NCBI GenBank assembly: GCA_009602735.1
Contig: WELA01008973.1
Location: forward strand, 39,867-103,866
Reading direction: 5' to 3'
DNA length: 64,000 bases
DNA from: Mesotaenium endlicherianum
Lineage: Eukaryota; Streptophyta; Zygnematophyceae; Zygnematales; Mesotaeniaceae
Both the position numbers and the translations under genes were made by a program. Below the pieces are notes generated by a model. The model saw nothing but the letters and a program-made list of their open reading frames with translations, ran no database searches and was not told the origin of the DNA. This document shows, piece by piece, positions 1 to 11,403 of this stretch (within the stretch, counting starts at the first letter, position 1; each line of letters begins with the position of its first letter).

Positions 1-803
1 CCCGCAATAGCGTACCCAACGAGCACGACACGCGCTGCAGCCTGGCGGTGCGACGCCGCAGCCACTCCTGCTCTCAGCTTCTTGACAACCTGCAGCCACA
101 ACAGCATCCCCAGCAGCACCAACAAAAAGACATATGCGTTGAGAGTCAGGAATTGCACTGGGCCACACATGCACTGCAACGCCTCGCACATGTACTGCAG
201 ACTTTTAGTGACAGGCAAATTGCACAAGCACATACACACACAACACACGCACACACGCACCTATGGAGCACACCAGTAACCCTGCTCCTCCCTCAATGCC
301 ACCTCTCACATCTCTTGCATGGCAGCGCCAATGCTCTAGAAACCTAACAGCAATAACACGCATGTAGCCGTGTAGAGTGCGGGCAGCTCTGCTCCACTAC
401 TGTCAGGTGTCCACACACCACGCCAGCTCTAAGCAACACCCCAAAGTGACATGCCACAGCTGAAGTACATAAAAGCGATTCAACAAAGAAGGTGCACTGC
501 GCTTGTCGCACCATGCCACGTGGCTCGCGGCATGCTCCAGGCTGGCCCTCACAACTGCGCCATCCTCGCCTTGCAAAGCAACAGTGCAAGGCAGGTAGCA
601 GGTACGTGGGAAGCAAGCAACTCAGGCAAATCCAATGACCAGTNTCAATGACCAGTACCATTTACTGCCCAAAAAGGGGCACAAGGATCTGTAGGCCCCC
701 ACTGAACAGTGCTTGCTTGCCCACGCCTATGTCGATGCCTGAAAAGGTGGGAAAGTGGAAGACGCGTGGACAGGGGAGGACATTTGGGACTTAGAATGCG
801 CAC
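1..803. other. No recognised gene; CA-rich stretch
   Basis: I see no supportable coding region here. A short CA/CGCA-rich microsatellite-like stretch lies near 230-260. A minus-strand reading around 500-590 could be one more exon of the transporter relic that follows, but it carries no motif I can defend. A single N interrupts the sequence at 644. Confidence 0.4.
644..644. other. Single-N contig join
   Basis: One N separates two copies of the same ~11 bp string (ending at 643 and restarting at 645). This is the expected look of two contig ends joined without collapsing their overlap. The sequence around it should not be trusted for reading frame. Confidence 0.6.
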
Positions 804-1060
804 CATGACGGTGGAGTTGGCGGAAGCAGGTAGGCGGCGCCGACGGTGCGGCCCATCTCTGCCTTGTGCAGGCTGGCCAGGCGCGCGAAAAACGACGACG
901 TCCAGCCGCTGTACTTGAGAGTTGACCACGTGGATGCCCGTCAGCACCTCGCTACCAGGCGCACGCGCTGGTCTGTCACCTTCACGGCCGTGCGACGGAG
1001 CGTGCTCATTACTAGCGTCATCACCAGCTGCAACGGTGCAAGACGGCCTCTCAGGTGCGG
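804..1060 (-). pseudogene. ABC transporter subfamily C (MRP-type) exon, frameshifted
   Basis: Read on the minus strand, three frames together give the cytoplasmic-loop signature of ABCC transmembrane domain 1. The pieces are a VTDQRVRLV-like helix, then EVLTGIHVV, then KYSGW followed by FFARLASLHKAEMGRT and AAYLL, then NSTVM. This order (coupling helix, NEVLTGIRVVKYSGW-type motif, next transmembrane helix) is typical of ABCC glutathione-conjugate and xenobiotic exporters of plasma membrane or vacuole. Three small indels break the frame: before EVLTG, between HVV and KYSGW, and before NSTVM. A possible GT donor follows the ATG codon at 804. Either this is a pseudogene or this part of the assembly has indel errors. 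No Walker motifs of the nucleotide-binding domains are visible in the window. Confidence 0.5.
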
Positions 1061-2238
1061 GCTTGCAAGAGGCGAGGCTAGGTGAGGCGAGAAGCCACGC
1101 AAGATGAGGCCCATGAGGGGAAGAATGGATCGACAGAAAGAGCATGCACACGTAGCACGCGAGCACGCAGGGCCAATGCGAGCGTGCAGCTTTCTATGCA
1201 TGAGCATCCAGGACCTTACACAAGAGAAGAAAGTGGGCAGCACTGTGTGTGAAAGCACATGCCACAGAGGTTAGACGAGCAAGTACCCCCACATGAGCCA
1301 GCTAGCTCAGAAGGAAGCAAAGAAGAGCACACAACAAGGAGGGGGGGAAGCCTGCATGAAGAGGATCCCTGCTTTTGGAAGAGTGCAAGACCAGCACAGC
1401 CACACTGACTGGCCACTGACGTGCCTTTGTGGGTGGCCTGAAGAGCACCCCTTCCCCGGCTTGCAGCAAGACGGAGAGCGTGACACACGCGCAGGTACAT
1501 AGTGGAGGAGGGGGAGAATGCACGCACCGCAATGTGCTGGAACATGAAGACATTCACGCACGCACCCCCTGCTTGCTCGCACATTCATGCAGGGACACAA
1601 GCGCACGCGTGCGCGCCAACCCCTCCTCTCACCCGGCCAAAGCGGGTGCCACCACCGCCGTCGGAGCCCTGCACACAACCCCCAGACAGCCCACCTCCTA
1701 CATCGAAGCAAGAGGGGTTGGCGGCTATCGCTGCCCCCCGTACGCACCAGACCGGGGGAAGGTAGGGGGCGCCAGCCGCCGTTGCCCCACCCCCCCCCCC
1801 AGCAGAAGCAGAGGGGGACTGGCAATGTGGGTGCCCCCCGTACTAACCCCTGGACAGCCTCTCCCACACGCTGGAGGTGTTGCCCGTGGTTCCCACAGAA
1901 GAGCGCCCCCGCCTAGTGGAATCACCCCCAGCACACACCTGCGCACAGGAAGCCAGAGGGGGGCAGGCGGATCATACACTGCTGGCTTTGCCCCAAGCAT
2001 AGGCGCGTCACATGCTGCCAGCCAGCAGCAGTGCAGGCAGGGAGTCTCACTCTGGCGCACGCACTCTTGTGTCCCCTAAGCAGATCTGCATGCGCGCCTG
2101 CCCGCCGACCTGTTGGTATAAGCACACCCTAAATCCTAAAAGCATGGCTGCGTGTTGGACCCCGCCCCCCCCCCTCCACCCCACCCCACCCGTCGGTGCC
2201 AGTACAAGGTAAGAATGGAGAGGATGCAACCAACTTAC
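1061..2238. other. GC-rich interval, no defensible exon
   Basis: Many overlapping open frames on both strands reflect GC-rich composition rather than coding. The interval holds C-runs near 1790-1802. If the transporter relic is real, this is mostly intron between its exons. Confidence 0.35.
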
Positions 2239-2283
2239 CTCCGGCCCCACCAGCATCACGAGCTGCACGTACTTGGGCGCTTG
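2239..2283 (-). pseudogene. Possible upstream exon of the ABCC relic
   Basis: A 45-nt minus-strand block is bounded by a good acceptor (TTTGCTGCAG) and donor (GTAAGT). It encodes QAPKYVQLVMLVGPE, which resembles the first helix of ABCC transmembrane domain 1, where families often show a DLLxFVGPQ-like string. It has the right strand and order relative to the block at 804-1060. Support is weak because the exon is short. Confidence 0.25.
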
Positions 2284-3140
2284 CTGCAGCAAACCTCACT
2301 CCCGTTGAAAACACACCCCGTTAAAGCTGCCCTTCACCATTTGCATGAAACGATGACAACACCCCGCACCTCTTTCTGTCAAAACCAGGACCATTGCCAG
2401 AGATAGCTTGGCCGCAGGTCCAACAATGGGGACCAAGAAGTACTGCCGAGTCCATTGGGCCCACGAAGTGCTGTCGTGCCGGCGTTGAGCCCACGCTGGG
2501 CCTGTACATAGAGGAGGATCTAAGACCAAAAAGCAGCTCTCTAAGCTCATGCGCAGTCGTGCATGCGCTGGCTAATGACTTGCAAGCTAAGTGCCTAGCA
2601 AGCAAAGGAACTAAACTAAGAGGCGGTCCTCGGATCGGTCACTCCTGCGACAGCTGAGGCTGAGATGTTAGCACACCCCCACCCCACCCAAACCCCCACC
2701 TCTCGTGCCCCCACTCCCACCCAATCCTCCACGGTTGGAGTACGTCGTTAAAGTCAGTAGTGTTAAGTCTTGCTTATGTAATAGGTATGCCTTGGAGACT
2801 GTTATCTGGTTTGAGAAAGGGGGTAATGTATTCGTGCACTAAGGATCGAGAATTGCGAAAGCTACAGCTTTAAGGATTGGCCCTCCTGCTCACGGTTGTT
2901 TCTTGTTTCTAGCCATCTATGTAATCGTCATGAAGCAATTTGCCACCGTTGCTGCAAAGCGTTGAAACTTCTGAAAAGCTTTTATTGGTCTCTTGTCGAT
3001 TGATCGCGGTTGACGAGTTTTTGGAAAAAAAACGAAACACTGAGCCAAACCTGGCGGACAAATCGGACGTCGGACGTCAATTTGACGTTGCGTACGTGTG
3101 GGTCAAAAATTCGTACGCTTAATACGACGAACTGACTCAG
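2284..3140. other. Intergenic; C-rich tract
   Basis: A C-rich ACCCC tract occupies about 2669-2735. From about 2740 the base composition drops to AT-rich, marking a change of sequence origin. I see no gene. Confidence 0.35.
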
Positions 3141-3158
3141 TACGCTTAATTAAGCGTA
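3141..3158. repeat. Perfect 18-bp palindrome
   Basis: TACGCTTAATTAAGCGTA reads identically on both strands. It lies just upstream of the gene relic starting at 3248, within a TACG-rich stretch resembling the interior of the MITEs elsewhere in the window. It could be a transposon-end or protein-binding site; nothing here decides. Confidence 0.5.
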
Positions 3159-3247
3159 TGAGGGTCGGCCAATACGGCGTACGGCGTAACCTTGGCTCCA
3201 ATCAGGCAGAGTAGTTCATAAGAGACGCAGCCGCACTACACAGGGGA

Positions 3248-4679
3248 ATGGACCAGACCACAATAGCTGTCAAAATTATAACAAAGGACAACTTGGGCAT
3301 GACAAACTCAGCAGCTAATACCTGCACCTTCATATGCTTTGAAGTTTTGGATGACTACAATAGCATACAAGGAGTGTCTTCAAGGCTGCTAGAGGAAATG
3401 GGCACAGTCATTACAGCAGGCCTGCATGTAGGAGAGGACCTATTTAGAGTCAAGTTCTATCAGGGTGGCGGTTACAAATTCAGTAACAGCTTGTTTGGGT
3501 TGACTGGAGCAAGCTCAACATACCCGTGCTTATGGTGCCTCTGCACGTCAAAGGACATCCACGACAGGTGACACCGCGGTGCCCCTCGCACCTTGGAGGG
3601 GATGAAGGCTGCAGCTCATGCTCCTGACTTGGGCAAGTTGCTGATGACGTGTCCACACTGCTCAAAACATTTTGAGAGTATGTCAGACCTGGACAATGAC
3701 ATCATAAAGGCGACGTGGGGCAAGCCACAGGAGGAGAGTACTAAGGCCATATCGGACTACCAACTCCAGCACCAAGGGCAAAGGCATAAGAAGCCACCAT
3801 TGTTTAATATACCTCCCAATGACTGCGTTGTGTGCATATTGCACTTGAACTTGAGAATTTCAGCTACAATACAAGAAAACTTTGCATGCATTCTTACCAG
3901 CAGGGCAGGACAAGGAGGATGAATTCTACGAGCTCTTGAAAGAAAAGATGAAGACATCAACACCTAAGGAGGCGGTGAAGGCCTTGAAGAAGTGCGAGAA
4001 GAGAAACAGGACAGCTAAGCCAAGCTTCATTGGACGGGAGTGCCACCGCCTCCTCAAGCACTTTGTATAGCTAGCAGAGTGTGTCTTTTGTAACCTGCCT
4101 GATGATGCAGAACAGCTACAAGCCGTGTTAGAAGCATGGAATGCTTATGGAGTGTGCTTGGCTGCCCTTATGGAACTAATATCTGCACTAGACACGGGCA
4201 ACGAGAGAGAAGCTAAAGCTTCTCTTGTGGAGGCCCTTGCTGAAGACTTTGAAGACAAGTTTGTAGTAGCTTGCGCAGCAGACCACATTACTGTGTACAT
4301 GCACATATTGAAGTGCCACATAGGGGATATGATCAAGAGACATGGGGATCTAGATCAATTCAATGGGGAAGGTATGGAGGCATTGCATCAATGGAAGAAA
4401 TCAGCCAACAAGAGGAAGGTGATGGTGGACGCTACTGGACGAGTATATTGCAAAGGGAGAATAGGCCAGACAACACATCAAGAGAGTGGGAAGAGAGCTC
4501 TATCTACCATCATAGAGCTACCATTGAGTAGAAATGAAAGACAGAAGAGGAAGAACGTGGTGTTCTAGCGACGACAGCTGGCACCAGTTGTGACAAGATC
4601 TGATCCAGCAGACATTGAAGAAGCAGCTAGAGAAGTAGAGTAGCTAGAGTACATGTTTAGTGTAGGAAGGAAACATTAA
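3248..4679 (+). pseudogene. Transposase-like 'CLWC' family protein, decayed
   Basis: A chain of frames gives one protein-like path of about 475 codons. Landmarks in order are FRVKFYQGGGYKFSNSLFGL, then YPCLWCLCTSKD, then CPHCSKHF, then a helical LHLNLRI motif, and near the end YMHILKCH with FNGEGMEALHQWKK. I recall this pattern (GGD-KF, CLWC, LHxxLR, then IH...H and a GxEKxN-like motif) from large uncharacterised, probably transposon-derived families in cnidarians, sponges and algae; I cannot name the superfamily. Breaks are TGA at 3569 (from CGA), a frameshift near 3900, and TAG at 4068 and 4566. The last two sit where CAG glutamine codons would read through. It converges on the minus-strand gene ending near 4886-5070, so the two may be the paired genes of one DNA transposon. 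Confidence 0.45.
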
Positions 4680-5069
4680 ATGAAATGTACAATATGTATA
4701 TATGCAGCTCACTTGACTAGTTCGAGTCTTTCTCCTGTTGGCAGCTACCTCGCGCGCTCTTTTCATAAGCTTTTTTGACGAGCCTTCTCTTACCAAAGCC
4801 TGCATTGCTTAAGCGTGCTCCTTCACTTGTTGCGCAATCAACCTGTCTTCCTCTTCTATGTGTTGAAACACTTGCCTCACTTCATCTACAACCTTAGCTC
4901 TCCCTCTCTTATAACTTGTATAGCAGCTTGTTTAGCTAGCTTAGAGGTAGTAGGAGGTTGAGGTGCAAAAGTAGCATGAGAATTTGCTTTTCTATCAGCA
5001 GGTGTGCGCAGATCCTGTGATCCTTGCATTCTCAACTCACAAGCTGCTAAATCAGCAACTTCTTGCAAC

Positions 5070-5843
5070 TCACAAGTTCTCTTGTAGTTCTCCCTCTCTC
5101 TCAATCCTCTCTTGTTCCTTCTGTAGCAGGTTAGCTCTTGCAATTGCTGCTGCCTCTATCATGGCATCCTTAACTTCAAACCCTTGTGCTTGCATCCAAA
5201 GAGGGTAATCTGCAAGTCTATAGTGTGCATGAGTGCTAGTATCAATATGATGATGTGTCTTCCAAACAAGTCTGTCATAATACTGGTCAAGGGCCATCAC
5301 AACATGCCCCCCCCTGTTTAAGACTGAAAATGGAAATTTTAAAGTGAGAGTTTTCTCTCCGAACTTGTTCATCCTCCATTCCATTCGAAAAAGGGGGACA
5401 ATAGCTACCACCTCTCCTGATTTTGGAAGCAATTTGGCAGCTCCATAGCCCAAATCAGCATTCACAGATTGAAAGCAAAGAAGAGCATCTAAATCCTCTA
5501 TAGTCCAACACACTCTTCGAATACTTCGAGACACCATGGGCTCGGTTTTGGTAATATAGTGGGGCACTTCTTTGCCTACATGTGCAAAAAGAGTCTCAAA
5601 CAAGTTCTTAGGCACGTTCACATCACTAATGCAAATACTTGCTTGAGGAGTAGAGTTCATCGTCTTATAGACACGTCTTTTATTGTTAACAAGCCAGCCC
5701 ATAGGGTCCACTTCTACAGCTCGCATGAAAGACTTGTTGCACTTCTGACAGTAGGAAAGTCCCACACCTCTTGCTGCACCACAGTTGCTGCAGTAGTTGG
5801 GGAATGACGCCGTGCTATAGAGGGCGGTCTTCCTGGCCTGGTT
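5070..5843 (-). CDS. Zinc-ribbon protein of unknown function, partial
   Basis: The minus-strand frame opens at a good splice acceptor (GGTTAG before 5843). It starts with a zinc ribbon of form C-x2-C-x12-C-x2-C (YCSNCGAARG...YCQKC). About 200 residues follow with no family I recognise, including DLDALLCFQSVNADLGYGA and LALDQYYDRLV-like strings, and a charged helical tail ends it. No ATG lies at the ribbon, so this is probably an internal or 3' exon. Beyond 5070 an overlapping frame to 4886 continues the charged tail, suggesting a late frameshift. The neighbouring transposase-like relic points head-on at it. Function is unknown. Confidence 0.4.
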   Translation of the reverse strand, partial: NQARKTALYSTASFPNYCSNCGAARGVGLSYCQKCNKSFMRAVEVDPMGWLVNNKRRVYKTMNSTPQASICISDVNVPKNLFETLFAHVGKEVPHYITKTEPMVSRSIRRVCWTIEDLDALLCFQSVNADLGYGAAKLLPKSGEVVAIVPLFRMEWRMNKFGEKTLTLKFPFSVLNRGGHVVMALDQYYDRLVWKTHHHIDTSTHAHYRLADYPLWMQAQGFEVKDAMIEAAAIARANLLQKEQERIEREGELQENL

Positions 5844-6602
5844 CTAACCGTCTTAGCCCCACCCCAAGAAAGAATGAAGTAAAGAGGTGAATAAGTAATA
5901 ATATAGTACTAAAACTGTACAACTACTGCTCTCTAGCCCGATCTTTCAGGTAACTAAGAACTCATTAATAGAGTAATAATAATGAATCCTCAAATCTGCC
6001 TCCAACCCTAAAGTCTGCCCCCAATCTGCCCCCAAGGCAAAAGTTAAGTATATATGATTGTTTTCCTTTTCTTATGCTGCTTATGTTGACACTCACACTT
6101 AACAATGTTTCCCAGGCTGCTCGTACCCTTCCTCACAAAACCATCTCTAAATATCTAAAAGCGGATTTGTCCAAAAATCTATGGGGCGAGTATGACCCAA
6201 AGCCGTTTCTGGTTCTTTCAAAGCAAAAAACAAGCATTATAATTAATTGTGTTGGAAACTGATGGGGTGGAAGTGTAGCAAAAAGAGCCATAGTTTACCT
6301 TTAATACGCTCTACAATCGTGAATCCGCCACTTTGATTTAGTCGTAGATGACTCGAATCTTCGTCTCAAACCTCATTTTTTGTTTTGAGGTGTTTGCCAT
6401 TAAGTGCTTAACAACTTTTACATAGGACTTGTAAGAGCTAACAGCGTGTGCAGAGAAAACAAAGAAGAAAAAGTGAGCTGCTGCAACGCGTTCTTAACTT
6501 CCACAAATTCGTTGCGAGCGAATACAAACGGTGTCGAAATGGTACCCCCGACGCTAAATTTAAGTGTCCGTCATTTCACCCGCGCGTGGTGCATGTGTTA
6601 GA
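5844..6602. other. AT-rich interval, no gene seen
   Basis: Short open frames only. Three near-identical phrases of the form 'ctgcc(t/c)ccaa' occur near 5995-6032. No RNA gene or repeat end recognised. Confidence 0.3.
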
Positions 6603-7081
6603 AGACAGTTTGTATCAATGGCTTCTTGCCTTGGATTCAGTAAGCAATACAAGAGAGTTGGCCTCGTTTCTGAATGCCGAACTCGAGAGCAATACCTAGC
6701 ATATGTACATGGAATGAGTTTACTGTTCAACGGCCAGTGCGATGGCACCACCTGTCCGGGAGTTAACATCGTCGGTAGGACCTCGGCTAACCAAATCCGC
6801 AGCCATCTCCCATCATCCCAAATCGCTGTCCATCCTAAGGATGTCATTTGGCCATTCATCTAGCTTATCACACTTAATTGCATGACTAGGCCGTTCGTTG
6901 CTACCAAGTACGAAAGTCAGCTGGCTGTCAAAGAATGTGTCAGCAAGGTGACTTAAGTTGACTTTAGCTTGCTGCTCTCGGCTGAGTCATTAATATTAAA
7001 AGTCCAGCAGACTGAATATTAACTTAATTAACTAATATGTTTAAATGAATATTATATCCACCAATATACTAATTTATTACA
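6603..7081 (-). repeat. Diverged A-family LTR fragment
   Basis: From the 'gaagacagt...atcaatggcttct' phrase to the terminal '...tttattaca' at 7081, this aligns by eye with the A LTR copies at 26410-27127 and 56513-57232, in the same orientation. The first ~200 bp of the LTR (TGAAATGAATCG side) are missing, so it is a truncated solo LTR. Confidence 0.8.
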
Positions 7082-7082
7082 T

Positions 7083-7785
7083 TATGATTGCTATGCTCTT
7101 CTTGCTGCTACTGCTGTGCGTTTGTGTCATATGCCTAGTTTTAAAATACTCCCATACAGCCTCTTTTGGCCGAATTTTACGTATTGTAATACTCCATATC
7201 GTGATATTCCGTATTGGCGTATGACCAAATTTTTCAATTTATTTTCAATTTATAGTCGGTTTATTCCACCGACACTCACGTATTTTGACGTATTCCATCG
7301 TACAGGTTTGACTCTCACGTTCTGTACGTACGGCGAATTCGTACACTCGTATGCGGCGTATCCGAATTTCAAAACTAAGGTCATATGGTGTCTGCGTATT
7401 TATTTTGCTGGTTTGTACTCTCTGCTGCTGTGTGCTACTATCTACAATTGTGTGATGGCATTGTTATTGTCTGCTGGCAGGTGCTGTAGGCTGCTGCTGT
7501 GATATGCTGTCTAGTGCTGTTTTGTGCTCTCTCTGGCTGTCTCTTGCTGTGTGCTGGTGTCTGCTAGTATTTGGTGCTTTCTTATACTGTAAGCTGCTGT
7601 GTGATGTGTGTTATTATTTGGTACTGTGTGCTCCTGTGGGTTGCTCAATGCTGCTTGCTGCTGTAGCCTGTTTGCTACTGTGAGATGTTGTTCTCTGTCT
7701 GCTGTTGTTTGTTGCTGTCATGTGTCATGTGCTGTTGTCTGCTGTTGTCATGTTTGTTTGTCTTCTCACTGCTGCTTACATTTTT
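7083..7785 (+). repeat. Degenerate TGCTGT-type minisatellite
   Basis: An irregular array of tgctg, ctgtgtg and tgctact phrases runs from about 7083 to 7785. It is interrupted by the MITE at 7134-7380, with the same repeat on both sides, so the array predates that insertion. Confidence 0.6.
7134..7380. mobile_element. MITE, CCTAGTT terminal inverted repeat, 7-bp TSD
   Basis: The left end reads CCTAGTTTTAAAATAC. The right end, reverse-complemented, reads CCTTAGTTTTGAAATTC. Both sides are flanked by TCATATG (7127-7133 and 7381-7387). The 247-bp interior is AT-rich, with many TACGTATT-like words and no coding capacity. A second complete copy with the same termini lies at 11687-12044. The 7-8 bp duplication fits a hAT- or Zisupton-like transposase, by inference only. 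Confidence 0.75.
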
Positions 7786-8600
7786 TGTGTTATGCGATCT
7801 ACAGATTCAGCAATCCTTGAAGGTGGTGTTGCTAAGGACTGGGTGGAAAGAGCATTTGCGCGGGCTTAATCCTTTCCACAAGAAGGATTGCCTTGCTATG
7901 ATGTGTGCTCAATATAAACTCTGCACATTATTTTCTTTGATAAAGGTACCGGCTTGTTAATGAAGTGTTATAAATTTTCGCTTACAACTTACGAGTTTCT
8001 AAACTTAGCAAGATTGAATTTACCTCTGGTACCATTTTGTTCAGTAGTTTAATTATGTGAGGTAAATCTCAAGTCACAAGTGAGGTTTGTCATGTGTACC
8101 TTACTGTTATATGATCTTAACATCAAGTACTATCATTTTATGCTCTTAGTGCAAACAAGAGCTCTTTACAGTTTAAAGTCTAGAGAGGTGGAGAAATTGT
8201 CACAATATTGCTAAGATAGGTTATTCATGTATGCTTGGGTATTTATGGCTCTTAAGTCTTGATTTGTATGTCATAACCTATGTGTGAATAATAATATATG
8301 TATACAAGGACTACGAATGTCAATGTGTGAGCCCCAGGAGCTTGTGAAGACTAAAATATGATTTAGCTGAGTGTTTTTCGTTATCGTGTGTAAGTTATGA
8401 TCAATGACTTTTTGTAGCTGTAAAAGTGTTCACAATGCAATTTAAAATTAATTATTACTGCTCAACCGAATATCATTAAGTTTAAGTTGGTCATAAACTG
8501 TGTTGAGCAGCAAATGTCTCGACAACTAAGGTCATACCCTGTTGTGCATCGACGACTTCGAAAGTGACGAACAACGTGTGCAACCGATGACATGGCTGGG
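7786..8600. other. AT-rich interval, no gene seen
   Basis: No supportable open frame, RNA gene or repeat. A short stretch at 7800-7900 could be coding relic (LKVVLLRTGWKEHLRGLNPF) but I cannot assign it. Confidence 0.3.
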
Positions 8601-8699
8601 CCGAACTTGCTTGCAAATGATTGAAAGCCTACGCGTACCAGAACAAAAACATTTGTGAATGCTGAATGAATAAAATTCAAAATCGACAATTTAATAGAT

Positions 8700-8814
8700 T
8701 GGCATCGACTACAAATGTGACTTAAACTCCGTTCACACGTGTTATTCGAATACGTCGTATTTCCACATACAATCCGCACGCGACCAACTTATACGCACAT
8801 ATGCCATAACTAGG
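8700..8814. mobile_element. Right end of a third CCTAGTT MITE
   Basis: The sequence ends ...GCCATAACTAGG at 8814, the reverse complement of CCTAGTTATGGC. This matches the left end of the MITE at 11687 (CCTAGTTATGGGATAC) almost exactly. The preceding bases carry the same ATACGTCGTATTT style of interior. It abuts a C-type LTR. I could not find the left end, so the start given is arbitrary. Confidence 0.5.
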
Positions 8815-9466
8815 TCGTAGAGTGCATTCTTGTGATCATTCTGGTATAAAAGTTGTTGGATTATAATTTGGATGAGTATTGAGAAGGTTTTGAAGTTTAG
8901 TTTTGAGGTCGGTTGGCGACTGTCCTTAATTTAGGTGAGCGCGACCGTCGTGTTGACCGACAGCATCGAGTGATTTGGGCCGTTAGAGTGATTTTGAACC
9001 TTCACGTAATTTTGGCTGACGCGGGTTGTCGACCAAGTCGATTTACTGGGAGGTTCCGGTTTAGCCTAGTGCGCCTACGTTAGCATATTTTGATCTATGT
9101 ATGTATATATGTGGACGTCAAATCGGCCCGACACGTCAAATGAGGCTGATCTGGCATATTCCGAAAGGGACGATTTGAGAAACACTTGTTGCTTAGCGGC
9201 CTTCCCTGTAAGGGCGAGCGGTTGTTGTAGAAAACTATAAATGCGCATGACTTCTTTGTTGCTGATCAATTTTCACTTTTGTGAAATTATACGAGCTTGT
9301 AATGACAAGGCCTTTCATCCTAAATCATTTGTGGCCTTGCTACTCAAAATGTTCAGTAATATTCCAAAGCATTCTTCTCTTCTTATGCCGCTGCATCCTT
9401 GAGTAAGACTTCAACAAGTTTGGTTCCTCGTGCGTCACTACGCTTTCACTGGGGCACTCTGTCCCT
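8815..9466 (+). repeat. Diverged C-family LTR, sense orientation
   Basis: From 'gtagagtgcat' through 'gaggtcggttggcgactgtccttaat' to 'gggcactctgtccctttt' this follows the reverse complement of the C LTR (49431-50169) along its whole length, with many substitutions. The first ~90 bp are missing and a MITE end sits there instead. The TATA-like 'ctataaatgcgc' lies at the matching place. It runs directly into RNase H sequence, so the element behind it has lost gag, protease and RT. Confidence 0.7.
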
Positions 9467-9474
9467 TTTTCTGC

Positions 9475-11403
9475 CCCAGTTCTTGTTATTTATGACCCCA
9501 ACAAACTTGTGCAGGTGGTTACTGACGATTCTGACTTTGCCATGGGTGCTATTTGTTGCAGCCTGCTGACAAATCCACGAAGGATGGTGAGGTGAATTAG
9601 GATTGGCACCCGGTGCTGTATGAGTCCACAAAGTTCAAACCAGCTAAGATTAGTTATTGTGTGCATGATAAGGTGTTGTTAGCTATTGTCCATGTCCTTA
9701 AACAACGGACCTATTTATATTTCAAGGTGATTATAGATCATTTAGCTCTGATGCATTTTCAGAAGAAGTCCAAGTCGTCAAGAAGGGAGAACCGCTGGAG
9801 TCAGATGCTGGAGCAAGTCCAAGTCCAGATCGACTACAAGCCAGGGAGGTTGAATCTTGCTGATGCTCTCTCAAGAAGACCTGACTTGCAAGAAATAAAC
9901 TTTGATTAGAAAACTATTGGTAGGGCCCTTTGTGCCCTTACTTCACTAATGGTGGAAAAGTCTTCCTTGAACAACTCACGAGATTAAGCCTATCTTTTTG
10001 ACCCAACATTTGAACCCAGTCCAATTGATGATGTTTGTCCTGCCACTGCACTCGAGTACAGGATAAAGGGAGGGGTCTGGGTAAATGAAATCACTTCAAG
10101 AAGGCTGAAGTTGGTCTTTCCTAATAACTTGGAATTAAGGGGTCTATACAATTGAGTCAGGCCCATGACAATTTACTGGATGGACTAAGGGCAAGCCAAA
10201 ACTGTTGGCAAACTGGCAAACAGTACCATTGGGAGGGGTTGCCTTGGAAGGTCTTAAATTATGTTAAGTCCTGCGATCAGTATCAAAATAATAAATCTAG
10301 ACACACACCTCCCGAGCGGTTATTACAACCACTACCTATTCCAGCTGGGAGGTGGAAAACCATACCAATAGACTGGGTGGTAACTCTATCGAGAATTGCT
10401 AATAGGCATGGCTTTATACTGGTGGAAGTGGAGAAGCTGACAAAGATGGTCATTTTTATCCCCACCAATGTGAAAGTAATTGCACTCGAAACTGCGAGAT
10501 GTTTGTATAACAACGTAGTATGCCAACACGGGCTACCATCTAACATCATCTCAGACAGAAACTCTAAATTGACATCTGAATTCTGGAGAGCTTTAATGAG
10601 GTTAATGGGAGTCATACAGCTGCTCAGCACAGCAAAACACCCTCAGACTAATGGGCAAACTGAAAGAACTAACAGAGGTCTTCAAGCGGTGCTGAGAGCT
10701 TATAATAATTTTTAAAAAAAATAAATGACATGACTTGTTACCCTAAATTCAGTTTGCCGTCAACATCGCTGACTCCATTTGAACTCAGTCTGGATAGAGT
10801 CCCTAAGTCCCCCACAGATATACCAGGGGCATCCTTGACTCACCTTGAGTCTCCCTTCAGCTACCTCAAAAGCTTGCTGACACCCTGTAAGAAGTACAAC
10901 AGAACCTGTACAGGAAACTCAACAGAATTATGCTCCTCAATACCGTTGAGAATTGATAATTTAAGGGAGATTTGGTCAAATTGCATTCTCAGCACCTGTA
11001 CCTTCCTAGTGTGGTCAAGAAAAAGCTTGGTCCAATTTGTGTCGGTCTATATTCGGTGTCACGCCGAGTCGGTCAGAATGCTTACAAGTTGCATAAGTCA
11101 ACGAAATATATGGGCCACCCAGTCTTCGATGTCTCTTTCCTTGAACTATACAATAAGGGTGACACACTGGTCACAGTTTGATTACCTGTCCAACGGGGAC
11201 CGATCCCCGTCATCCGGGATGGAGAACGTGACGAGTATGATGTGGATGAGATTTTAGAAGCTCGTGCTGCCAGTTTATCATCTAAACATGTCATGAAGTA
11301 CTTGGTCAGATGGAAGGGATACGATGCATCTGGGGACACATGGGAATTGAAGGACCGTTTGGTCAACGCAAAAGGTCTTCGGGAAGCTGGTAAATCACCT
11401 TAA
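9475..11403 (+). pseudogene. Decayed Ty3/gypsy pol remnant (F): RNase H, integrase, chromodomain
   Basis: RNase H begins at about 9480 (APVLVIYDP then VVTDDSDFAMGA) and continues in another frame at 9613-9909 to the ALSRRP motif. The integrase core at 10152-10715 shows the CxxC of its zinc-binding domain (SCDQYQ), the first Asp (IPIDWV), the second Asp (SDRNSK) and the Glu (NGQTERTNRG). Later frames carry the integrase C-terminus (PSVVKKKLGP...GQNAYKL). From about 11240 to 11403 a chromodomain reads YDVDEILEAR...YLVRWKGYD...DTWE and ends at TAA. At least four frameshifts or stops make it inactive. The gag, protease and RT regions are absent, removed between the LTR at 8815-9466 and here. Confidence 0.85.

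Noticed and set aside
1429-2079. 216-codon plus-strand frame as a gene
   Set aside because: GC-rich composition opens several frames on both strands; the translation is Pro/Ser/Thr-rich without motif and crosses C-runs.
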